From positions 1-44,148 of the forward strand of contig JAJZIJ010000021.1 of the NCBI GenBank assembly GCA_021810625.1: 44,148 bases of DNA, written 5' to 3'. Below, piece by piece: positions 34,668-43,778 of this stretch (position 1 is the first letter of the stretch; each line of letters starts with the position of its first letter). The notes under the pieces were generated by a model that worked only from the letters and a program-made list of their open reading frames with translations, searched no databases and had not been told where the DNA came from. The DNA comes from Acidobacteriota bacterium (GTDB lineage: Bacteria; Acidobacteriota; Terriglobia; Terriglobales; Acidobacteriaceae). The position numbers and the translations under genes were made by a program.

Positions 34668-34684
34668 GTTTGAGGAGTCGCTGT

Positions 34685-35812
34685 ATGAAGATTGATGCTG
34701 TTGTGGTGCGGGAAATTTCCATGCCGCTGGTGCGTCCGTTTGAAACAAGTTTTGGACGGACGCAAGATCGTCGCATTCTGCTTGTCGAGGTGCAGTCGGA
34801 GGGAATTTCCGGCTGGGGAGAATGCACGGCGGGCGAACATCCTTCCTTCAGCGAAGAATCGACCAGTACCGCGTGGGCTGTGATTACAGAGGAGTTGCTT
34901 CCGCTCCTGATGCAGGCGGAGATTCCCAACAGTGGCGCATGTCCAAAGATTTTTAGCGAAGTGCGTGGCAACAGAATGGCCAAAGCGGCGCTGGAAAATG
35001 CGATATGGGACTTGGAAAGTCAACAAAAGGGAGTTCCCCTTGCGGACTTGCTGGGAGGAACGCGGACGACGATTCCATGCGGAGTTTCCCTGGGCATTCA
35101 GAGTTCGATTGAGGCGCTTCTTGGCATCGTGGAGACGGAACTGGCTGCCGGATACCAACGCATAAAATTGAAATGTAAGATGGGCTGGGATATCGAGGTT
35201 TTTGAGGCGGTGCGCAAGCGCTGGCCGGATATCCTGCTGAGTTGCGATGCAAATGCCGCCTATCGTTGGCGGGATGCGGATTATCTGAAGCAGTTCGATG
35301 CCTTTCAACTATTGATGATCGAACAACCACTCTGGTACGACGATTTCTATTACCATTCCATGTTGCAGCGTCAGCTTGAGACGGCAATTTGCCTGGATGA
35401 ATCCATCCACAATCGTCGCGACGCGCTTGCCGCCATCGAGATGGAATCCTGTCGTATTCTGAACATCAAGCTGGGCCGCGTTGGTGGATTTAGCGAGGCG
35501 ATCCGCGTGCATAACGTCGCAGCGGAGCGCAGCATTCCCGTATGGTGCGGGGGCATGTTGGAAACAGGCATTGGACGCTCCCACAACATTGCGCTGGCAT
35601 CGTTGCCGAACTTCAGTCTTCCGGGAGATATTTCAGCCTCCCAGCGATATTGGGCAGAGGACATCATCGAGCCGGAGATTACCGTGTCCGCGCAGGGAGA
35701 GATTTTGATTCCAGACGTGCCGGGCCGAGGCTTTGCTGTTCGCCTGGATCGCATTGAGCGTTGCACAGTCCGCCGGGAGCGCACCACGGAATACGCGCGC
35801 GTCTACTGCTGA
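34685..35812 (+). CDS. menC: o-Succinylbenzoate synthase-type enolase superfamily protein
   Basis: 375 residues from ATG 34685, behind GAGGAG; longer readings cross the palindrome. Enolase-superfamily barrel with the acid-base Lys pair in RIKLKCKMG, metal ligands Asp in SCDANAAYRW, Glu in MIEQPL and Asp in CLDESI, and the opposing Lys in LNIKLGRVGG. CGGMLETGIGRSHN and LPGDIS are typical of the MenC/NSAR branch. It should dehydrate SHCHC to o-succinylbenzoate for menaquinone, but N-acylamino-acid racemase activity cannot be excluded from sequence. No other men gene is near. Its stop overlaps the convergent lipoprotein gene by 10 bases. Confidence 0.85.
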   Translation: MKIDAVVVREISMPLVRPFETSFGRTQDRRILLVEVQSEGISGWGECTAGEHPSFSEESTSTAWAVITEELLPLLMQAEIPNSGACPKIFSEVRGNRMAKAALENAIWDLESQQKGVPLADLLGGTRTTIPCGVSLGIQSSIEALLGIVETELAAGYQRIKLKCKMGWDIEVFEAVRKRWPDILLSCDANAAYRWRDADYLKQFDAFQLLMIEQPLWYDDFYYHSMLQRQLETAICLDESIHNRRDALAAIEMESCRILNIKLGRVGGFSEAIRVHNVAAERSIPVWCGGMLETGIGRSHNIALASLPNFSLPGDISASQRYWAEDIIEPEITVSAQGEILIPDVPGRGFAVRLDRIERCTVRRERTTEYARVYC

Positions 35813-36735
35813 TTGGATTGTGGATGAGCGCTACACGCATTCCGTAGCAGCAGATCAACGGCCTGTGGGTAATGGAAAATGTTGGCGACAGGCTGATACT
35901 CTGTTGCGCTTTCCTCGATGTCAAAATGCAAGGGCTTCACCAACAGCGCGCGCCCGGTCAGCGAGAGGCGCATGTTTGTCAGCGTCCATACTGAAGGTAT
36001 CACCTGCGACTGCTGGATTTGTACGCTGCCGCCTTTGTTCAGATACCCAAGAATGCCCCATCCAAAATTCACAGACTGAAATAAATGCGCTCTAAAGTAG
36101 AGAATGCGTTTTTGCCGCGCATCAATCCAGAGTTCTCCACTCATTCCTCGCAGGGAGCGAGTTTCATAGTCTTTCGGTTTGTAGTCTGGGTTCGGTTGAA
36201 AGGTTAGCCGAATCGCCGGGCCGTTGGGCATGGAAAGTATGCCCGCGAATTGGACTTGAAAGGCGTCTGGTAGTGCGCGAAGCAATTCTTCAAATCGCCG
36301 GGTATCTTCCTGCTCTCGACGATTTCTATGCGCCTGCAACTCTGGATGTGCGCGCAGTGCCAGCAGTCGAGCGCGCTCCGATTGCCATGCGTCGGCAGAC
36401 AGAGGATGCCCGTTAATCGCCACCAGACAGGCAACATCGCCATCCGGGGTCTCTACAATTTCCTTGGTGTTGTTCGCGTGTTCTGTTACTTTGTGCAGAC
36501 GATAGCGCAGGAAGGGGCGCTTCCCATAACCCGTGGCGAGTTCTTTCTGCACGGCGCTGCGCAGCAACGCCTGGGGGTTATTTTTGGCCTCTTGCAGCGT
36601 AGGATTCAGGCTGGATGGGATTGCCGCTGTCCATCCAGAAGGACAAGCCAACAGAAACAAAAAAACCAACATCAAACACAGAGGGCGCAGCGCATATATC
36701 CATTGTTCGATAGAAGAGTTCCAAAGACGGTACAC
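35803..36735 (-). CDS. Hypothetical exported lipoprotein, LolA-like shape possible
   Basis: About 310 residues if the GTG at 36735 (after AAAGGAT) is used; other starts (36795, 36783, 36672) are possible, so the N-terminus is uncertain. A hydrophobic run MLVFLFLLAC with lipobox L-L-A-C is followed by a soluble domain. The middle has DGDVACLVAINGHPLSADAW and a charged helical section (RNRREQEDTRRFEELL); the rest is beta-rich (GMSGELWIDARQKRILYFRA, QQSQVIPSVWTLTNMRLSL), reminiscent of outer-membrane lipoprotein carrier folds. I do not recognise the family; function unknown. Confidence 0.65.
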   Translation of the reverse strand: MYRLWNSSIEQWIYALRPLCLMLVFLFLLACPSGWTAAIPSSLNPTLQEAKNNPQALLRSAVQKELATGYGKRPFLRYRLHKVTEHANNTKEIVETPDGDVACLVAINGHPLSADAWQSERARLLALRAHPELQAHRNRREQEDTRRFEELLRALPDAFQVQFAGILSMPNGPAIRLTFQPNPDYKPKDYETRSLRGMSGELWIDARQKRILYFRAHLFQSVNFGWGILGYLNKGGSVQIQQSQVIPSVWTLTNMRLSLTGRALLVKPLHFDIEESATEYQPVANIFHYPQAVDLLLRNACSAHPQSNQQ

Positions 36736-36964
36736 ACTATCCTTTGTAAAAAGAATCCACAGGGAATGCAAGGAAGGCGGCATGGATTGAGGCATGGATT
36801 GATGTCGGGATGTGTCGCTGGATTGGGATCGAGTGCGCGTTGCGCTGCAAGGCGGAGTACAGACGCGGTAGGATGTTAATATACTGCGCGGCAATGCGAT
36901 GGAGCATACGGAGGCAGGGGTGTAGATTCTGGATGGATTCCAAGGAGATAGGAAGGGTTTGTCT

Positions 36965-37621
36965 GTGCTAAGTCGCATTTTTCGGCGCTCCGAAATGCCC
37001 GTCGAACACGATGGCAATGGGCAGCCATTGCCCAGGAAGAGAATTTCCCGGCACTCCAGTGGCTGGAGTAAGGCCAGAGCGCGCCTGAAAGCGCAGGAGG
37101 GGTTGAGTATTCTGGACATTGGGCCAACGTCGCACAGCAATATCAACTACCTTACCAGTCTCGGCCATAGTGTTTTTATGGCGGATTTAGTGGAGGAATC
37201 CGCGCGCCCGGAGTGGTTGAAGCAATCGACGGATGGCTCGCCAGATGTGTATGACGTGGAAGCCTTCATCGAAAAACACATGAACTTTGGACATCGCATG
37301 TTCCACGTTATTCTGCTTTGGGATGCGCTGGATTACATGCCAGGCCCGTTTGTGGATGCTGTTGTGCGCCGCCTCCACGCAAGCATGGTAGAGGAAGGCG
37401 AAATGCTGGGATTGTTTCATGCACACGCGCGCGGACAGGAGACGGCATTCTGTCGCTATCACATTACCGACGGAGAAAATGTTGAGATGCAGGAGTGCGC
37501 GTCATATCCATTGCTGCACGTATATCCCAATCGGACGATTGAAAAGATATTTTCTGGGTTTAGATCTTGCCGATTTTTTCTGGCAAAGGACAATCTTTGT
37601 GAAGTGATTGTTGTGCGCTGA
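36965..37621 (+). CDS. SAM methyltransferase-like hypothetical protein
   Basis: 218 residues from GTG 36965, seven bases after AGGAAGGG; TTG 36959 would add two residues. The core resembles a class I methyltransferase: LSILDIGPTSHSNINYLTSLG (motif I, but with GPTSHS in place of the Gly-rich GxGxG), a following acidic strand end FMADLVEES, and VILLWDALDYM in the position of motif IV. The degenerate motif I makes SAM binding uncertain. A basic N-terminal 35 residues precede it. Divergent from the lipoprotein gene. Substrate unknown. Confidence 0.6.
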   Translation: MLSRIFRRSEMPVEHDGNGQPLPRKRISRHSSGWSKARARLKAQEGLSILDIGPTSHSNINYLTSLGHSVFMADLVEESARPEWLKQSTDGSPDVYDVEAFIEKHMNFGHRMFHVILLWDALDYMPGPFVDAVVRRLHASMVEEGEMLGLFHAHARGQETAFCRYHITDGENVEMQECASYPLLHVYPNRTIEKIFSGFRSCRFFLAKDNLCEVIVVR

Positions 37622-37704
37622 ATTCCAGACTCCAGATAGAGCGCGTCTGTTGGCTTTCTGTGAGAGTGGGTGCGCGTGGCGGCGCGGACAGGACAGGCAC
37701 AAAA

Positions 37705-37745
37705 CCCAGGCGAGATACCTTCAACACACTCAACGCTCACCTGGG
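37705..37745. terminator. Imperfect hairpin between convergent genes
   Basis: CCCAGGCGAG pairs with CTCACCTGGG with one mismatch and a long loop, between the methyltransferase-like gene and the AT-hook gene. Possible terminator; no T run. Confidence 0.3.
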
Positions 37746-37763
37746 CTTGCCTGGTTGTATAGA

Positions 37764-38003
37764 CTACTTGGCGCCCTGTTGCTTGCGGCGCTCGGCCCAA
37801 CGCTTCCGCATGGCATCCGCAATGCGCTTGCGTCCTTCCGCGCTTAAACGGCGCTTCCGCTTGACGGCCTTCTTGGGGCCAGCCGCTGGCCTGCCCACAT
37901 GGTTCTTCTTCAATGTGCTGACGCCCCCAAGTAACAAGGAGCGAGCCTGCTGCAAACGTGTAATCTCAGCATCAATTTCTTGAATAATACGGTTGACTTG
38001 CAC
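37764..38003 (-). CDS. Small basic coiled-coil/AT-hook-like DNA-binding protein
   Basis: 79 residues. The start is a GTG at 38003 because AGGAGG lies just upstream and gives a natural N-terminus (VQVNRIIQEIDAEITRLQQA). Residues 1-30 form a heptad helix; then an AT-hook-like core HVGRPAAGPKKA (Gly-Arg-Pro) and a strongly basic end RRLSAEGRKRIADAMRKRWA. Small proteins of this type appear in acidobacterial genomes and may be nucleoid-associated or antitoxin-like regulators; this is inference. The codon choice of GTG and the strong ribosome site support a real gene. Confidence 0.7.
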   Translation of the reverse strand: MQVNRIIQEIDAEITRLQQARSLLLGGVSTLKKNHVGRPAAGPKKAVKRKRRLSAEGRKRIADAMRKRWAERRKQQGAK

Positions 38004-38344
38004 ATTTCCTCCTGATTGGTTTGTTGATGTAAGGTTTCTTGCTGCGCCCTGACTCATGTGTGCATCCAGCAACACAACACGAGTTATACCACACAACCTC
38101 CAGAGCGCAACCCAACACATTTCACAATACAGCAGGTGGTTACTTTTTCGCAAATATATCTACAGGATAGCCATAGCATTTTCTCTATCAAGTGGGGGCC
38201 ATGTCTGCGCGCTAAGATTGCCTGAAGTTATATATAGGAGACAGGTGGGCTGCCATAAGGCAAAAAAGCAGGGGAATAATTCCTGATTTCCATCTGTATT
38301 TTCGTAGTTCCAGATCGGGGCAGGATGGTAGACTGCATTTTGCC
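38004..38344. other. 341-base divergent non-coding gap
   Basis: Lies between the AT-hook gene (minus) and lnt (plus) and must hold both promoters. It is AT-richer than surrounding DNA (TTATATATAGG at about 38227-38238). A palindrome GGAATAATTCC sits at 38273-38283. No gene, tRNA or clear hexamer pair with correct spacing was recognised. Confidence 0.4.
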
Positions 38345-40012
38345 ATGCAAAGCACCCGGACTTTCGCTTATCTACTGGCATCCCTGAGCGCTCTTCTGTT
38401 GACGCTGCCATTCCCAATGGCTGGCCCCACACCTGCATGGCATGTGATTGCCGCATGGTTTGCGCTTGTGCCGTTGATAATCGCGCTGTTGATGCGAAGT
38501 CGCGCAACGGGATGGCGCTGGATCGCGCGCAATCTTTCTCTGGGCTATCTCTGCGGCATTCTTTGGTACGGCGGAACCTGTTACTGGGTCTACCAGACGA
38601 TGTATCTCTATGGAAATCTGCCGCGTTCCGTTTCCATCATGCTTCTTGTTGCGTTCTGCTTCTATCTTGGCCTGTATCATGCGTTCTTCGCGCTGCTGGT
38701 CACGCTGACGCATCGCGCCACGGGAAAGATTGGTTGGACACTCTTCTTCACTCCCTTTCTCTGGGTTGCGATGGAACTGGCGTGCGCGCGCATCACGAGC
38801 TTCCCCTGGGATCAACTTGGTGTTTCGCAGATCGACAACCTGCTCTTGAGTCGAGTGGCGACCGTGGCGGGGGCGTATGGAATTTCATTCCTGATCGTAG
38901 TCGTTAATTGCTTGCTTGTCGGAGCGATTCTGCTGCGTGGCTGGCGCGCGCGCATTTCTTGCCTTGTAACGGGCATCGTTCTTGCTGCCTGCTTGCAGGC
39001 GGGCACGCGATGGAAGCCCGCTCCTGAACCGGCTCCGGCGACGGCCATGTTGTTGCAGCCAAACTTAAATGTGAATGGAAATGATAACTGGTCGGGCGAT
39101 GCCTTCGACTTAAACATGCAACATTTTGCCGCGCTCAGCGAGAACAAATGCAATCCATACATGGCTGGAATGCCAGAGACGGGAGCGGCGTGGCAGCATC
39201 CCGATTGCTCCGCGCGCGCAAGCGTGGCGGCTGCGCGCGATGTCGCCAACATGATCGTATGGCCGGAGTCTCCCGCGCCCTTTCGCGAGAGCGACCCGCG
39301 CTTCCAGCATTGGATCTCCGCCCTGGCGCAGGATGCGCACGCGCCCATCATTGTTGGGGATATTGCGTTCACGCGTGATCCCGCGCAGCCATCGAATGTA
39401 GATATTTATAACTCGGCTTCCTTCGTTTCCCAGGGAGGCGCGTTTGTTGGCCGCTATGACAAGATGCACCTGGTTCCGTTTGGGGAGTACATTCCGTTCC
39501 AGGACTGGCTCTGGTTTGCGCATAGTCTGACGGCGCAGGTGGGGATGATGACGCATGGCGCGCAGCGCAAAGTCTTTTCGACCAATGGACATGCCTATGG
39601 AGTCTTCATTTGTTACGAATCGGTCTTTGCCGTCGAGGTGCGCCAGTTTGCGTTGCTGGGGGCCGATGTGCTGGTCAATGTCTCCGACGATGGATGGTAT
39701 GGCGACACCAGCGCGCCCTGGCAACACCTCAACATGGCGCGCATGAGAGCCGTCGAGAATCATCGCTGGTTGCTGCGCGATACCAACAGTGGAGTTACGG
39801 CGGCCATAGACCCTTACGGCAGAGTTGTTCAAAGCCTGCCCCGGCACACGCAAAGTTCGCTGGAGGCGCACTTCGGTTACGAAAACGATCTAACCTTTTA
39901 CACGCTGCATGGGGATCTTTTTGCGTGGCTCTGTGCCATAATTGCCATAGTGCTCGCTGTGGATGGGTGCATTCAGCATCCGCAAATGGAGAGCGAATCC
40001 AGTTCCACGTAA
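38345..40012 (+). CDS. lnt: Apolipoprotein N-acyltransferase
   Basis: A 555-residue inner-membrane enzyme adding the third acyl chain to lipoproteins. The N-terminal half has about six membrane segments; the nitrilase-like domain carries the catalytic triad Glu308 (IVWPESPAPF), Lys373 (YDKMHLVPFGEYIPF) and Cys423 (FICYESVF); one C-terminal membrane segment follows (WLCAIIAIVLAVDG). It has an unusually long insertion between the last membrane segments and the Glu motif (residues about 240-300, with NKCNPY and PDCSA). Its presence fits the lipoproteins in this window. prfB follows by 18 bases. Confidence 0.95.
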   Translation: MQSTRTFAYLLASLSALLLTLPFPMAGPTPAWHVIAAWFALVPLIIALLMRSRATGWRWIARNLSLGYLCGILWYGGTCYWVYQTMYLYGNLPRSVSIMLLVAFCFYLGLYHAFFALLVTLTHRATGKIGWTLFFTPFLWVAMELACARITSFPWDQLGVSQIDNLLLSRVATVAGAYGISFLIVVVNCLLVGAILLRGWRARISCLVTGIVLAACLQAGTRWKPAPEPAPATAMLLQPNLNVNGNDNWSGDAFDLNMQHFAALSENKCNPYMAGMPETGAAWQHPDCSARASVAAARDVANMIVWPESPAPFRESDPRFQHWISALAQDAHAPIIVGDIAFTRDPAQPSNVDIYNSASFVSQGGAFVGRYDKMHLVPFGEYIPFQDWLWFAHSLTAQVGMMTHGAQRKVFSTNGHAYGVFICYESVFAVEVRQFALLGADVLVNVSDDGWYGDTSAPWQHLNMARMRAVENHRWLLRDTNSGVTAAIDPYGRVVQSLPRHTQSSLEAHFGYENDLTFYTLHGDLFAWLCAIIAIVLAVDGCIQHPQMESESSST

Positions 40013-40030
40013 AGTCAGGTTCCCTTCGGT

Positions 40031-41159
40031 ATGCTGAACGATCTTGAGTTTGCTTACGCTCCCGTCCAGGAAAAAGTTCGTGACCTGCGGGAGTATCTTT
40101 GACGCAGAACGTCTGCGCAAAGAACTTGCTTCCATTGAGATAAAAATCTCCGATCCAAAGCTCTGGTCAAATCCTGCCGTATCGCAGCCGTTGATGCGCG
40201 AGCGCAAGCGGCTGGAGACCCTACTGGCGGACGATAAGGAACTGGGCCGTCGCACGGACGACATTGCCGCCTACTTTGAACTGGCCCGCGAGGGCGAGAG
40301 CGTCGAGGCCGATCTGAAGCGTGAAGTGGAAAGCCTGCAAACATTTGTGGAAGCGCTGGAGGAGCGAACCATGCTCTCTGGCGAGACCGATCCGCTCCAC
40401 GCTATTGTTACGGTTCATCCCGGCGCGGGCGGTACTGAGTCTCAGGACTGGGCAGAAATGCTGATGCGCATGTATCTGCGCTGGGCCGAGAAGCAGGGCT
40501 TTCCCACCGAGGTGAACGATTATCAATCTGGCGAAGAGGCTGGGGTCAAATCTGCTACTTTCACCATTGCTGGCGAGTATGCGTATGGCCTGCTGAGCGG
40601 AGAAACGGGCGTGCATCGGCTGGTGCGAATTTCTCCCTTCGACCAGGCCAAGCGCCGTCATACTTCCTTTGCCAGCGTCTATGTTTCGCCGGAGATCGAC
40701 GATTCGATTGAGATCGACATTAAACCCGAAGATTTGCGCGTGGATACTTACCGCTCCGGCGGCAAGGGCGGCCAGCACGTTAACACGACAGACTCCGCCG
40801 TGCGCATGACCCACCTTTCGACAGGGATTGTTGTCGCCTGCCAGAATGAGCGCTCGCAGCACAAGAATCGCGAGAAGGCGATGAAGATGCTGCGTTCCCG
40901 ACTCTACGAATATGAGTTGGAAAAGAAGCGTCAGGTAACCAGGAAAATTGAAGATTCCAAGCTGGAGATCAATTTCGGGTCGCAGATTCGTTCGTATGTG
41001 CTCCAACCCTATCGCATGGTGAAGGACTTACGTACTCGCGTCGAAACGGGCGATGTGGATCGCGTGCTTGACGGCGATTTGGAGATGTTTATTCGGGGCT
41101 ATCTGCGCGTGCGGCGCGATGGAACCTTGACCTCAACCTCAATGGAAGACCTGGAGTAA
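40031..41159 (+). CDS. prfB: Peptide chain release factor 2, programmed +1 frameshift
   Basis: Release factor 2 for UAA and UGA, 375 residues after frameshifting: frame 1 from ATG 40031 to CTT 40097-40099, then one base skipped (T40100) and reading continues from GAC 40101. The zero frame meets TGA at 40100-40102 right after REYL; the joined product reads ...REYL-DAERLRKEL..., the normal RF2 start. RISPFDQ is the RF2 codon-recognition SPF motif and GGKGGQHVNTTDSAVRM carries GGQ. Autoregulated by its own level at the internal TGA. Followed by a CoA-binding gene. Confidence 0.96.
40089..40103 (+). promoter_or_regulatory. prfB: RF2 recoding site (Shine-Dalgarno-like, CTT TGA C)
   Basis: GGGAG (40089-40093), three bases TAT, then slippery CTT, TGA and C: the spacing and CUU-UGA-C sequence equal those of the E. 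coli prfB frameshift site. Low RF2 lets ribosomes pause at TGA and slip one base forward. Confidence 0.93.
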
Positions 41160-41165
41160 AAGACT

Positions 41166-41594
41166 ATGGACGAAATCAAGCAAACCGAAACGATCAACAC
41201 GATTTTGGCGCAGGCAAAGACCATTGCCATCGTCGGGCTTTCTGACAAACCGGATCGCGCCAGCCACGGCGTTGCCGCGCAGATGCAGCGACGCGGCTAT
41301 CGCATCATTCCGGTAAATCCAGCCGTGGAGAGCGTGCTGGGTGAAATCAGTTATGGCTCTGTGCGCGAGATTCCTTTTCCTGTTGATGTTGTGAATGTCT
41401 TCCGCGCGCCGGAGTTTATTCCTGCCATCGTTGAGGACACCATCGCCATTGGCGCGCCGTACCTGTGGCTACAGGAGGGAATTACGCACCCGGAAGCTAC
41501 GGCCAAAGCCGAGGCGCAGGGGATTCGCGTGGTTGCGGATAAGTGTATTTTTAAGGAGCATCTGCGCTGGTCGGCGGATCAGGCTGCAAAATAG
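41166..41594 (+). CDS. CoA-binding (YccU-like) Rossmann-fold protein
   Basis: A 142-residue single-domain protein of the CoA-binding fold found in succinyl-CoA synthetase alpha subunits. KTIAIVGLSDKPDRASHGVA is the nucleotide loop; IIPVNPAVESVLGE and WLQEGI are family blocks; the Cys in VVADKCIFKEH is conserved. Role in the cell is unknown; possible CoA or acyl-CoA sensor. It is six bases after prfB and is followed closely by the DsbD-like gene. Confidence 0.9.
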   Translation: MDEIKQTETINTILAQAKTIAIVGLSDKPDRASHGVAAQMQRRGYRIIPVNPAVESVLGEISYGSVREIPFPVDVVNVFRAPEFIPAIVEDTIAIGAPYLWLQEGITHPEATAKAEAQGIRVVADKCIFKEHLRWSADQAAK

Positions 41595-41618
41595 CGCGGA
41601 TGCAACGGGGGATTGGCT

Positions 41619-43778
41619 ATGCTCAGGTTTCCTCTTGCCAGACTTCGGATTTTCTCGATGCTGCGCGGGTTCGCTGCGGCCTTCGCTCTGTTGCTTCTGG
41701 CACAGGCGACTTACTCCGATGCGCAGAGGATTTTCGCCAAGTCACTTGAGGCAGATCATTTGCAGGTGGAGTTGCTCGCAGACACCACAGCGGTCAATCT
41801 TGCCGGACAAGACTTTCAGCTTGGGCTGCATTTTCATCTCGAACCGGGCTGGCATATTTATTGGGTGAACGCAGGAGATTCCGGCCAGTCGCCGAGCGTG
41901 CAGTGGAGCTTGCCTGCATGGATGCCCGCCGACAGCATCGGGCCAATGCAGTTTCCTGTGCCGCAGCGGTTGCCGCTTGGCCCGTTGATGGACTTTGGCT
42001 ACGAAGGCGATGTGCTTTTTCCCTTCGCGGCGCATTTTCATCCGACGGGCGCGGCGGGCAGCGCAGTCGCAGGCTCTACGCTGCCGATTACAGCCAGCCT
42101 GCACTGGCTGGTTTGCAGTCGAGTTTGCATTCCCGGCAAGGGAACGATTGCGCTCACGCTGCCCATGCGCGCAACTTCCGGCCAGCCGAACGCGCAAACC
42201 GCGCCGCTCTTCCAGCACGCGCTGGCAACGCTGCCCAAGCCTTTGCCCAGGGGAGCCAGCATTACAGCGGCGCAGAGCGCGCGTCAATTGATTTTGACCG
42301 CGCATCTGGGGCATCGCGTGGCGAGCGCGGAGTTTTATCCCTTCGATCAAAATCTCATCGTCAACGCCGCTCCACAAAAAGTAGAGCCGCTCCCCGACGG
42401 CTTCCGTATTTTTCTACAGAAAGATTCCAGCGGCGTGCCCATGCAGTCGCCGCTACATGGCCTGATCGTGTTGCCGGATGGCACGGGGTACGAATTCACC
42501 GCGCCGATAGGCGCTGTCGCGCCCGCGCATTCAGCGGCGAAGGCGAAGCGGGGAATCCTGCGCGTTGCGCTGCTGGCCTTTCTCGGTGGCATTCTTCTGA
42601 ATCTGATGCCGTGCGTTTTCCCTGTGCTTTTTATCAAGGGATTGGCGCTGGTGCAATCCGCGACGGAAGAACGCAAACGCCTGCGCGCGCGCGGCCTGAT
42701 GTACACACTGGGGATTCTTGTCTCCTTTTGGAGTATCGTTGCGGCGCTGTTGTTGCTGCGGGCGGGAGGCAGTCACATTGGTTGGGGATTTCAGTTTCAA
42801 TCGCCGAGCTTTGTTTCCTGTATCGCGCTGCTGCTGTTTTTTCTTGGGTTGAGCTTGGCAGGGCAGTTTGAGATTGGGCTTTCGCTGACCAGCGCGGGAG
42901 GCGCATTGGCGCAGAAGTCTGGGTATGCTGGCAGCTTCTTTACCGGCGTTCTGGCCACGGTGGTTGCGACGCCCTGCACGGCTCCGTTGATGGGTGTTGC
43001 GATTGGTTATGCGTTGGCGCAGCCTGCGGTTGTTACCTTCATCATTTTTACGGCGCTGGCTCTGGGACTGGCGCTGCCCTATGTGCTGCTGACGCTGCAA
43101 CCAGCGTGGACGCGCATTTTGCCCCGGCCAGGGCCGTGGATGGAGATTCTGAAACAGGCGACCGCGATTCCGATTTTTGGCACGGTGATCTGGCTGGTCT
43201 GGGTCTTCGCGCAGGCGGCGGGCGGGAATGCGGTCATCTTTTTGTTGATGGGATTTTTGCTGGCCGCCATTGCAGGTTGGGCGCTGGGGCGCTGGCCAGC
43301 CAGAACAGCATCGACCATTGTTGCCATTCTGCTTTTCATCGCGGCGCTCTGGTTGCCCATTGCGGCTGCCCGACGCTTCCGTGCTGCGCCCAGCGCGACG
43401 AATGCGCGTGTGGCGGGCAGCTTGCCGTGGGAACCGTACAACGCGCAGATGCTCGCCGAGGATCGCGCGCAGGGCAAAGCTGTTTTTGTTGACTTTACCG
43501 CCGCGTGGTGTCTGAGCTGTCAGGTGAACGAGCGCGTGGTGCTTGACCGCGCTGACGTGCAAACAGCTTTCCGCAAGAGCGGCGTTATTTTGATGCGCGC
43601 CGACTGGACACGCCATGACGATGCCATTACGGAAGCGCTGGCGCAGTTGGGCCGCAGCGGCGTTCCTGCCTACGCGCTCTACGATGGCGAGCAGGCTCCG
43701 CGTTTGCTGCCAGAGGTGTTGACGCCGAGCATTGTGATAGACGCGCTGCGTTCAGTGGATGTACACGCGAAAAAATAG
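41619..43778 (+). CDS. DsbD-like thiol:disulfide interchange protein
   Basis: 719 residues. A signal peptide (through FALLLLAQATYSDA) leads to an N-terminal DsbD-alpha-type beta domain (residues about 40-300, GWHIYWVNAGDSGQSP, with a Cys pair in WLVCSRVCIPG). About eight membrane segments follow (from LLAFLGGILLNLMPCVFPVLF; TPCTAPLMGVAIGYAL), holding the two core Cys of DsbD-beta. The C-terminal thioredoxin-like domain has DFTAAWCLSCQVNE, Cys631 and Cys634. So all three redox Cys pairs for electron transfer from cytoplasmic thioredoxin to the periplasm are present. ATG 41619 (GGGGGA upstream) is preferred to TTG 41613. A palindromic repeat starts just after the stop. Confidence 0.9.
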   Translation: MLRFPLARLRIFSMLRGFAAAFALLLLAQATYSDAQRIFAKSLEADHLQVELLADTTAVNLAGQDFQLGLHFHLEPGWHIYWVNAGDSGQSPSVQWSLPAWMPADSIGPMQFPVPQRLPLGPLMDFGYEGDVLFPFAAHFHPTGAAGSAVAGSTLPITASLHWLVCSRVCIPGKGTIALTLPMRATSGQPNAQTAPLFQHALATLPKPLPRGASITAAQSARQLILTAHLGHRVASAEFYPFDQNLIVNAAPQKVEPLPDGFRIFLQKDSSGVPMQSPLHGLIVLPDGTGYEFTAPIGAVAPAHSAAKAKRGILRVALLAFLGGILLNLMPCVFPVLFIKGLALVQSATEERKRLRARGLMYTLGILVSFWSIVAALLLLRAGGSHIGWGFQFQSPSFVSCIALLLFFLGLSLAGQFEIGLSLTSAGGALAQKSGYAGSFFTGVLATVVATPCTAPLMGVAIGYALAQPAVVTFIIFTALALGLALPYVLLTLQPAWTRILPRPGPWMEILKQATAIPIFGTVIWLVWVFAQAAGGNAVIFLLMGFLLAAIAGWALGRWPARTASTIVAILLFIAALWLPIAAARRFRAAPSATNARVAGSLPWEPYNAQMLAEDRAQGKAVFVDFTAAWCLSCQVNERVVLDRADVQTAFRKSGVILMRADWTRHDDAITEALAQLGRSGVPAYALYDGEQAPRLLPEVLTPSIVIDALRSVDVHAKK

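Noticed and set aside
40044-40100. prfB starting at the ATG at 40044 in the body frame
   Set aside because: The first residues (SLLTLPSRKKF) do not resemble RF2; the frameshifted start at 40031 does, and the recoding site is intact.
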